A stretch of DNA of 6,710 bases, taken from the NCBI GenBank assembly GCA_024710445.1, contig JANJUT010000176.1, forward strand, positions 1 through 6,710. The letters run 5' to 3'. How positions within the stretch are numbered: position 1 is the stretch's first letter; each line of letters opens with the position of its first letter. Under the pieces are notes generated by a model, which ran no database searches, was not told the origin of the DNA, and saw only the letters and a list, made by a program, of their open reading frames with translations. Below are positions 1-5,010 of the stretch, in pieces. Both the position numbers and the translations under genes were made by a program. Source of the stretch: Thiobacillus sp. (GTDB taxonomy: Bacteria > Pseudomonadota > Gammaproteobacteria > Burkholderiales > Thiobacillaceae).

Positions 1-33
1 GGATCGGGGGAGTGAAATTAGTGTGAACAGGCC

Positions 34-199
34 CTAGTACGACAACCCATAAATTTCGCTATGTTCGACGGCCCCGCATCGCCGATTGCTTTGTCGCTCA
101 TCCTCGCCATGGAACGACTATGGCTGCGGTTCGCTTCGCGCACCCGGCGCGCGGATGCGCGTCTCGGCATGTACGCAAACTTGTGGGTTGTCGTACTAG
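34..199. repeat. MITE-like or dispersed repeat element with 16-bp perfect inverted ends
   Basis: The 16 bases at 34-49 (CTAGTACGACAACCCA) are the exact reverse complement of 184-199. Weaker similarity continues inward for about 10 bases on each side (AA.TTT-type matches). The interior is GC-rich and includes a strong hairpin at 146-163, with a 7-bp stem (one G-T pair) and a GGAT loop. No transposase is encoded. Both ends carry CTAG, a palindrome, so a target-site duplication cannot be told apart from the repeat end. The element abuts the regulator gene, and the right arm contains that gene's TAG stop. The inverted ends and size (about 166 bp) fit a non-autonomous element or a dispersed intergenic repeat. 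The repeat is seen directly; mobility is inferred. Confidence 0.6.
146..163. other. Strong GC-rich hairpin inside the inverted-repeat element
   Basis: GGCGCGC pairs with GCGCGTC around a GGAT tetraloop, giving seven pairs including one G-T. It lies downstream of the regulator's stop codon on the minus strand, so it could stabilise or end that transcript, but no U-tract follows it. Function is inferred. Confidence 0.4.
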
Positions 200-957
200 C
201 CGCCTGCGCCCAGGTATTCCAGTGCCTTCTGGTCGAGAATGACGAAGCCATCCCTGGACAGGGCGACGACCTTGTCGCTTTCCAGTTTTTTCAGGCTGCG
301 TATCAGGGTGCGCTGGGTCACGCCGATCATGTCGGCCAGTTCGGTGCGGGTCAGGGATTCACGCAGCACCTCGCTGCGCAGATTACGTTCATGGTGGGTT
401 TCGTGCAGGAACAGCAGATAGGAGGCAACCCGCTCCAAGGCGTTTTTCTGCCCGAGGTTGGCGATGTGGCGGATATAGGAATTGAGGTTGCGCGCCATGG
501 AGCGCATCAGGGTGTCCGGAATTTCCGGGTGACGGCTGATGATTTTCTGCAAATGTGCTTTCGGCAGAAAGCAGACATTGACAGGGCTGATGGCCTCGGC
601 AGAGCTGCTGTACTTGTCGAGAAAGAGATCCTCGCAGGCAATCAGGTCGCCGGGGATGACGGTCAGTTTGTGTATCTGCAGGCGACCGTTGGGCAGGGAT
701 TTGTATACCTTGACTTCGCCCGACAGCAGGATGAACAGGTTCTCGCTGGCGCGACCCTCCCGGTAAAGCAGGGCACGGCGATTGAATGACTTGAACTGCA
801 GGAATTCCTGCAAGGCACGCTTGACCTCGAGGCTCAGGGTGCTGAAATAATCGGAGCTGTCCAGGATGCAGGACAGGCAGCGTTCATCAACGGGTTTGTG
901 CTGGCAGGGGCCGGCTACATTATCGTTACCAGAAATTTCCTGTATCCGCAGTTGCAT
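196..957 (-). CDS. Crp/Fnr-family transcriptional regulator, FNR-like cysteines
   Basis: A cytoplasmic DNA-binding regulator of about 253 residues. Numbering from the ATG at 957, the N-terminal segment carries Cys18, Cys27 and Cys30. A cyclic-nucleotide-binding beta-roll follows at about residues 38-130 (core FILLSGEVKVY, then PGDLIACEDLF), then the long dimer helix, and a Crp-type winged HTH at about 202-240 (TRTELADMIGVTQRTLIRSL). Cys129 in VNVCFLP sits where E. coli FNR has its fourth cluster ligand, Cys122, so an oxygen- or NO-sensitive iron-sulfur cluster is possible but inferred. The Arg that contacts cAMP in CRP is replaced (SSSA instead of RSA), arguing against cAMP. The recognition helix differs from FNR at two of its three base-contacting positions. 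A GTG at 1032 would add 25 residues; neither start has a good Shine-Dalgarno. The TAG stop lies inside the adjacent inverted repeat. It is divergent from the kinase gene. Confidence 0.88.
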   Translation of the reverse strand: MQLRIQEISGNDNVAGPCQHKPVDERCLSCILDSSDYFSTLSLEVKRALQEFLQFKSFNRRALLYREGRASENLFILLSGEVKVYKSLPNGRLQIHKLTVIPGDLIACEDLFLDKYSSSAEAISPVNVCFLPKAHLQKIISRHPEIPDTLMRSMARNLNSYIRHIANLGQKNALERVASYLLFLHETHHERNLRSEVLRESLTRTELADMIGVTQRTLIRSLKKLESDKVVALSRDGFVILDQKALEYLGAGG

Positions 958-1055
958 GTTTTTTTTATTATGTTTTCCAGGGCTGTTGTCATAACGGTTG
1001 ATACGGCAATGGGGCTGAAAAAACCGTAACACCTTTTGATTCTAGCGCCGAATTA

Positions 1056-1085
1056 AATATATTGTGGCCGAAAATCGCACCTCGA
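1056..1085 (-). promoter_or_regulatory. Weak sigma-70-like promoter candidate for the regulator gene
   Basis: On the minus strand a TATATT box (1061 down to 1056) lies in the AT-rich patch. The best -35 is TCGAGG at 1085-1080, only 3 of 6 matches with an 18-nt spacer. Transcription would start near 1049, giving a leader of about 90 nt to the ATG at 957 and only about 17 nt to the alternative GTG at 1032. The poor -35 would suit an activator-dependent promoter, but this is a guess. Confidence 0.22.
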
Positions 1086-1140
1086 CAGGTATCCAGGCAG
1101 GCTGTTCAAGCATCAACCGGAAAAGATAAATCAAAAATTG

Positions 1141-1170
1141 CCCGATCGCATTAGGCCCGATCGCATTAGG
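1141..1170. repeat. Perfect 15-bp tandem duplication
   Basis: CCCGATCGCATTAGG occurs twice back to back, at 1141-1155 and 1156-1170, with no mismatch. Each copy contains the palindrome CGATCG. The identity suggests a recent duplication; it might double an operator in the divergent control region, or be a neutral slippage product. Confidence 0.9.
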
Positions 1171-1198
1171 GGGAACAACTGAAAAAGTTGGTGTTGTG

Positions 1199-1262
1199 TG
1201 GTTCGACAGGTTCAGCATGGACGAAATCAACTGCTTGCCGTTCCTGCCGGGCTTGTCTGAGG
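1199..1262. repeat. REP-like imperfect inverted pair
   Basis: The bases around 1199-1223 (core GGTTCGACAGGTTCAGCATG) and the reverse complement of 1238-1262 share 15 of 24 positions, and several mismatches become G-U pairs in RNA. Both arms resemble the TTCGACAGGCTCAG / CTGAGCTTGTCGAA words of dispersed repeats common between proteobacterial genes. The resemblance is from memory and was not searched. Confidence 0.4.
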
Positions 1263-1324
1263 GTTTGTTCAGGGATTCCCTGGCTGCTCGCATGAATTGC
1301 AAAATCAGGCTATTCAGGTGAAGG

Positions 1325-1354
1325 TGAACTACACTCAACCCAAATACCGATAAT
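1325..1354 (+). promoter_or_regulatory. Weak sigma-70-like promoter candidate for the kinase gene
   Basis: GATAAT at 1349-1354 matches the -10 consensus at 5 of 6 positions. An 18-nt spacer leads to TGAACT at 1325-1330, a poor -35 (3 of 6). Transcription would start near 1361, about 55 nt before the kinase ATG. Confidence 0.22.
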
Positions 1355-1405
1355 GCGCGATCAACTTCGTGTGCAACGCTTCAGGCTTCAGTTTGTATAA
1401 CCCTC

Positions 1406-1414
1406 GGGGGGGGG
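1406..1414 (+). repeat. Run of nine G next to the kinase start codon
   Basis: Nine consecutive G end 2 nt before the ATG at 1417. The run occupies the place of a ribosome-binding site, of which no canonical form is visible. If translation instead begins at the GTG at 1369, the run is coding (Arg-Gly-Gly) and a length change would shift the frame. Either way it is a candidate slippage site. Confidence 0.75.
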
Positions 1415-1416
1415 CT

Positions 1417-2958
1417 ATGGACATACAGGCATTGGAAAGAGCAAAACAGCAGTGGCAATCCGCTTCGGATTCGATGCCGCAACTGATCTGCCTGCTGGAT
1501 CGGGAAGGTTACCTTATCCACGTCAATCGAACGATCGAACGATGGGGGCTGGGGATGGTTGCTGGTGTCAGAGGGCAGAATCTGCACGATGTCCTGCATC
1601 AGGATTGCGTTGATCCCGGCTGCTACTTCAAGGCGCTCTGGCTGAGTGCGATAGCGAAGCTGTCATACGGGAAGCGCACTGAATGTGAAGTGTTCGACCC
1701 GGTCCTCAAGCGCCACCTCACGGTCGTCGTACAACCGCTGATGAGGCCGCCTAACCCATTCCGCGAGCCGGATGATCTGCATGCTGTCGTGACGATGGGC
1801 GACATCAGTGGCTTCAAGCAAGCCGAGGCCGAGCGTCAACGCTTGTACGAGGAGTTGGAGTGTCTGGCGTGTCACGAAACGCAACAACGTGAACACAGCG
1901 AAAAAATTCAGGCGCGCTTGTTGGCCATTATTGAAAAAACAACCGATTACATTGCCATGAGCAATGCCGATGGTCGCATGCTCTATCTGAATCCGGCAGG
2001 ACGCGCAGTGCTGGGCCTGGCTCCTGGAGATGACATTTCACAGGTGAAGCTGTGCGAGCACAGCGACAAGGATGTCAGGGACCGGATATGGGACGAGGCC
2101 ATTCCGTCTGCGATCCAGCATGGCTTGTGGCGTGGGGAATCCAGGTTGCGTGACAGTACGGGCCGTGTACGTCATACCTCGCAGGTCATTATTGCGCATC
2201 GGAATGAAGAAGGTCAGGTTGAGACGCTCTCGACCATATTAAGGGATATCACTGAACAGGTGCAGACAGCGCAAGCCTTGCGCGAATCCCATGACGAGTT
2301 GCGACGGCTGTCCGGTCTGCTGGTGACCATCCAGGAGGAAGAGCGGAGGCGGATTGCGCTGGATCTCCATGACGGGCTGGGGCAGTCACTCAGCCTGATC
2401 AAGCTCTCGGTTGAAAACATTGCTGAACAGGTGGCTGGCGGAACAATCGATACCGCACTCGCCTCGCTGCAGCAGACCACTGCGCACATCAAGGAAGCCC
2501 TGCTCGATGTGCGCCGTGTTGCCACCGAGCTGCGCCCTTCGATCCTGGATGATCTGGGTATTCTGCCGACACTTTCCTGGTTTTTCCGCGAGTTTGAGGC
2601 GGTGTGTGGCCACATTGCGGTCGAGAAGATGCTGTTGGTCAGGGAGCAGGAGGTGCCAGAGCCGCTCAAAATCACCCTTTATCGCATCATCCAGGAAGCC
2701 ACCAATAATATCCTCAAGCATGCGGCCGCCGATCGGGTGCGGGTCAGCCTGTATCGAGCGGATGATGTGCTGCATCTGCTGATTCAGGACAATGGCCGCG
2801 GATTCGATCCCGCCAGCATCGTTGTCAGTCCCGGCGAATGCAGAGGCCTCGGTTTGTTCAGCATGAGGGAGCGTGCGGCCCTGTCCGGCGGCAGCTATCA
2901 TCTCGAATCCAGTCCGGAAAGCGGGACGTCCATCCGGGTCTCGTGGCCCCTCGAATAA
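1417..2958 (+). CDS. Soluble PAS-PAS sensor histidine kinase, NarL-type (HisKA_3)
   Basis: A 513-residue kinase with no membrane segment, so probably a cytoplasmic sensor. The first PAS domain spans about residues 12-132 and carries H61-x2-C64-x4-C69, a possible metal or redox site. A short coil (134-168) joins a second PAS domain at about 168-282, ending in the usual RDITEQ. The dimerisation and phosphoacceptor helix has EEERRRIALDLHDGLGQ with His318 as the phosphorylation site. The ATPase domain shows the N-box (QEATNNILKHA, 426-436), the G1 box DNGRGFD (458-464) and the G2 region GLGLFSMRERA (477-487). HisKA_3 kinases normally phosphorylate LuxR-type response regulators, but none is encoded beside it here. 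The ATG at 1417 was chosen because the first PAS follows directly; a GTG at 1369 in the same frame would add 16 unremarkable residues. The gene runs divergently from the Crp/Fnr gene. The signal sensed is unknown. Confidence 0.93.
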   Translation: MDIQALERAKQQWQSASDSMPQLICLLDREGYLIHVNRTIERWGLGMVAGVRGQNLHDVLHQDCVDPGCYFKALWLSAIAKLSYGKRTECEVFDPVLKRHLTVVVQPLMRPPNPFREPDDLHAVVTMGDISGFKQAEAERQRLYEELECLACHETQQREHSEKIQARLLAIIEKTTDYIAMSNADGRMLYLNPAGRAVLGLAPGDDISQVKLCEHSDKDVRDRIWDEAIPSAIQHGLWRGESRLRDSTGRVRHTSQVIIAHRNEEGQVETLSTILRDITEQVQTAQALRESHDELRRLSGLLVTIQEEERRRIALDLHDGLGQSLSLIKLSVENIAEQVAGGTIDTALASLQQTTAHIKEALLDVRRVATELRPSILDDLGILPTLSWFFREFEAVCGHIAVEKMLLVREQEVPEPLKITLYRIIQEATNNILKHAAADRVRVSLYRADDVLHLLIQDNGRGFDPASIVVSPGECRGLGLFSMRERAALSGGSYHLESSPESGTSIRVSWPLE

Positions 2959-2973
2959 AAGCTGCCTTCAATA

Positions 2974-3005
2974 GCGGTTGCCGGAATTGTCCCTTGGGCA
3001 ACTGC
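2974..3005 (+). terminator. Stem-loop just after the kinase gene, possible terminator
   Basis: GCGGTTGCC (2974-2982) pairs with GGCAACTGC (2997-3005), nine pairs including one G-U, around a 14-nt loop, starting 16 nt after the kinase TAA. No T-tract follows, so it is not a classical intrinsic terminator; it may protect the 3' end of the message or act with Rho. Confidence 0.3.
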
Positions 3006-3433
3006 ATGCAATGTTTCCACCAACAGTATCGGATTGCCAAATGGCTTGCGTATTCTCTCGCCAGGCATTGATCTCAATTGTCGTGGTGCCTATGGATTCC
3101 TGCGCTTTTTTCGCTGGTGGGCGTGAAATTCGAAAACAGCCCATGGCAAGCAGCGAACAAGCAGGTAAAACCTTTATCCAATGCCAGAAATGACTGGCCC
3201 GGAATAAGGTTCGAGCCCATGAAGTCATGGTTCGGACAGTCAACCGCATCCACGGCTTCAACACCACCTCTCCTCTTGCCAGAATGCACGCCAGCGCAAG
3301 CCTGCCAGCCCGGTGACGTGAATTCTGCTCATGACGCCGGAAAACGATCTACGTAGTTCACCTGCCTGCCAAATACAGTGTAAGGCGTAGCAGCGAATAA
3401 GGTGATCCACCCAGATTCAGTCTGCATCCATCA

Positions 3434-3474
3434 CGCTACAGTCAAACCATGCCGCGGTTATGAGAACTGTAGTG
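3434..3474 (+). other. Nested stem-loop of unknown role
   Basis: CGCTACAGT (3434-3442) pairs with ACTGTAGTG (3466-3474), nine pairs with one G-U. Inside it, AACC (3445-3448) pairs with GGTT (3456-3459). Such a nested fold is consistent with a structured RNA or regulator-binding palindrome, but could be chance. It lies about 345 bases upstream of the F gene. Confidence 0.3.
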
Positions 3475-3678
3475 CTACACATTCGCTTGGAGGCGGGCTG
3501 GATCGGATGGGAAAGCTGTATGCCATGACTGCGCGAGCCATGATCAATGTACCCGGCAAGGTGTTGACTACCGTCGCTGGGCATCCCGCCAACGAAGTCA
3601 GATGGACTGCCCTTGAGTAAAGCACGACCTTCGGACCTTTGTTGCAACGCATAGGGATCCATCATGCCGGACGATTAG

Positions 3679-3694
3679 CGGGACACGGCTTGCG
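3679..3694 (+). promoter_or_regulatory. Sigma-54 (RpoN)-type promoter candidate for the F-E pair
   Basis: CGGGACACGGCTTGCG has GG at 3680-3681 and GC at 3692-3693, exactly 10 nt between them as sigma-54 requires. It matches TGGCACGRNNNTTGCW at GG, AC and TTGC but not at the first T, the C after GG, or the GR positions. Transcription would start near 3705, giving a leader of about 115 nt to the F gene. Pilus genes are often RpoN-dependent, which fits, but the enhancer-binding protein site is not identified. Confidence 0.4.
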
Positions 3695-3760
3695 GTTTTA
3701 CGGCAAGGATGGCAGTCCGGGTGGCGAGGAACAGCATACCGCGGTCACGAGCTGGAAGCC

Positions 3761-3778
3761 GGCCATGCATGTGTGGCC
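3761..3778 (+). other. Small hairpin in the leader of the F gene
   Basis: GGCCA (3761-3765) pairs with TGGCC (3774-3778) around an 8-nt loop, about 40 nt before the F start codon. It is short and its role is unknown. Confidence 0.25.
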
Positions 3779-3819
3779 AGCCGGGCAGACAGTCCGTCAT
3801 CCATTGTGAGGGAGACATC

Positions 3820-5010
3820 ATGCGCTATGAGGTCAAGGTATTAAGCAATGAAAATGAGTTGACGGCATTGGCGCTCGATGCGGTGGATGTTGTCGATGCC
3901 ACGGGGCAGGCTCAGAGCCAGGGATATTCGGTTATTTCTGTCAAACCGGAATCCGGCTGGCCTGCATGGCGCAAACCCGGTTCGAACAGGTTTCCCTTGA
4001 TTCTGTTCAGCCAGGAACTGCTGGCGCTGCTGGAAGCAGGGCTGTCGCTGATGGAGTCACTGGAAGCGCTGGCCGAAAAAGAGTTGCAGCCCGAGATACG
4101 CAAAACGCTCACGAAGATTATTGCCAGTCTCAACGAGGGCCATACTTTTTCCTATGCGCTGCAGCATGCGTCGGCAAACTTTCCGCTGTTGTATGTGGCA
4201 ACCGTACGCGCCTGTGAAAAAACCGGCGCGCTGCCCGAAGCGCTATCGCGCTACGTGGCTTACCAGTCGCAGATGGATGCCGTCAGGCGGCAGGTGGTCA
4301 GCGCCTCGATCTATCCGCTGATGCTGGCTGGGGTTGGCACTCTGGTTACCCTTTTTCTGATGGTGTATGTGGTGCCGCGTTTCAGCCATATCTATGCCGA
4401 TATCGGCGGTGACTTGCCGCTCATGTCGCGGCTGCTGATGCGCTGGGGACAACTGCTGGATGTCAACGGGGCGGCCATTCTGGCGGGCGCCTTGCTGGTG
4501 CTGGCCGGATTGATCTACACCGCTACGCGTCCCGCCAGCAAACAGTGGCTGGTGAGCAGGCTTTGGCAGCTGCCCAGCCTGGGCAGGCGGCTGCATGTTT
4601 ATCAGCTTGCGCGATTTTACCGCTCGCTAGGCATGTTGCTACGTGGCGGCATGCCGGTTGTAACCTCGTTGCAGATGGTCTCCGACCTGCTGGAAACGTC
4701 CTTGCGCGGCCAGTTGGCGCTGGCCTCATCGAGTATCCGTGAAGGCCATGCGCTCTCAGGCGCCATGGAGCAATACGGACTCACCACCCCGGTGGCGCTG
4801 CGCATGCTGCGCGTGGGTGAGCGCACCGGGCGCATGGGCGACATGATGGAGCGCATCGCAGCATTTTACGAAGAAGAGACCGCACGCTGGATGGAACGCT
4901 TCACCAAGCTGTTCGAACCGTTGTTGATGATGTTCATCGGATTGATCATTGGCGGCATCGTGGTGCTGATGTATTTCCCGATTTTTGAACTTGCGGGGAG
5001 CATCCAGTGA
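3820..5010 (+). CDS. GspF/PilC-family inner-membrane platform protein
   Basis: The polytopic inner-membrane platform of a type IV pilus or type II secretion-like machine, which couples the cytoplasmic ATPase to pseudopilin assembly. At 396 residues it has the family's usual length. A short cytoplasmic N-terminal segment (about 1-50) precedes two repeated T2SSF domains, at about 62-185 (starting LFSQELLALLEAGLSLMESL) and 262-388 (starting LARFYRSLGMLLRGGMPVV). Membrane segments are visible near residues 164-187 (ending VVPRF), 219-237 and 368-390. The ATG at 3820 was preferred over an in-frame ATG at 3709 because GAGGGAG at 3808-3814 gives a well-spaced ribosome site and the extra 37 residues look unlike the family. 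Its TGA overlaps the GTG of the ATPase gene, so the two are translationally coupled. Sequence alone does not say whether the machine makes a pilus or secretes proteins. Confidence 0.93.
   Translation: MRYEVKVLSNENELTALALDAVDVVDATGQAQSQGYSVISVKPESGWPAWRKPGSNRFPLILFSQELLALLEAGLSLMESLEALAEKELQPEIRKTLTKIIASLNEGHTFSYALQHASANFPLLYVATVRACEKTGALPEALSRYVAYQSQMDAVRRQVVSASIYPLMLAGVGTLVTLFLMVYVVPRFSHIYADIGGDLPLMSRLLMRWGQLLDVNGAAILAGALLVLAGLIYTATRPASKQWLVSRLWQLPSLGRRLHVYQLARFYRSLGMLLRGGMPVVTSLQMVSDLLETSLRGQLALASSSIREGHALSGAMEQYGLTTPVALRMLRVGERTGRMGDMMERIAAFYEEETARWMERFTKLFEPLLMMFIGLIIGGIVVLMYFPIFELAGSIQ

Larger units (their letters stand above)
958..1416. other. Divergent intergenic control region, no convincing gene
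   Basis: This stretch separates the leftward regulator from the rightward kinase. It holds an AT-rich patch at 1051-1063, a 15-bp tandem duplication, a small CAACT-GAAAA-AGTTG hairpin at 1176-1190, a REP-like inverted pair and the poly-G tract. A leftward 98-codon reading frame at 1042-1338 opens with TTG, has no ribosome site and matches no family I know. I see no full TTGAT-N4-ATCAA FNR site, only isolated TTGAT or ATCAA halves. Confidence 0.6.
2959..3819. other. Long non-coding gap between kinase and F-E pair
   Basis: This 861-base stretch has no gene I can support. Reading frames on both strands are short (60-99 codons), open with TTG or GTG or lack ribosome sites, and resemble no family I know. 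The longest candidates are 3078-3356 (TTG start) and 3402-3620 (GTG start) on the plus strand and 2968-3267 on the minus strand. No response-regulator receiver or LuxR HTH remnant was recognised, although such a gene often follows this kinase type. The region does contain stem-loops at 2974-3005, 3434-3474 and 3761-3778, a T6 run at 3102-3107, and a sigma-54-like site at 3679-3694. It could hold a small RNA, a long leader or a decayed gene. Confidence 0.55.

Noticed and set aside
61..789. Plus-strand open reading frame of 242 codons
   Set aside because: It is antisense to most of the Crp/Fnr gene, which has clear domain matches; the long frame follows from GC-rich codon use.
1042..1338. Minus-strand 98-codon frame upstream of the regulator
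   Set aside because: It opens with TTG, lacks a ribosome site, contains the tandem duplication as a PNAIG repeat and matches no known family.
1861..1875. C-L-A-C-H (CXXCH) haem-c motif in the kinase linker (residues 149-153)
   Set aside because: The kinase has no signal peptide or membrane segment, so cytochrome c maturation would not reach it; probably coincidence.
2838..3071. Frame overlapping the kinase 3' end that reads a C-x2-C-x4-C-x2-C cluster
   Set aside because: Most of it shadows the ATPase domain in another frame, and the cysteine-rich part coincides with the stem-loop after the gene; no independent support.
3058..3107. AGGCA/TGCCT stem followed by a T6 run as an intrinsic terminator
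   Set aside because: The stem is short, its loop is about 19 nt, and the T-run is about 15 nt beyond the stem and followed by CGC rather than adjacent to it.
3204..3216. GGTTCGAGCCC resembling a tRNA T-loop
   Set aside because: No flanking T-stem, anticodon arm or acceptor stem can be formed around it.
3431..3475. Possible c-di-GMP-I (GEMM) riboswitch, because of the TCACGC..ACAG..CAAACC words
   Set aside because: The expected GGACGCAAAGCC segment and the second helix with its GGTAGC-like part are absent, and the strongest local stem conflicts with the GEMM fold.
3402..3620. Plus-strand 72-codon frame in the gap
   Set aside because: GTG start, no ribosome site, no recognised domain and an equally long frame on the opposite strand; not enough to call a gene.
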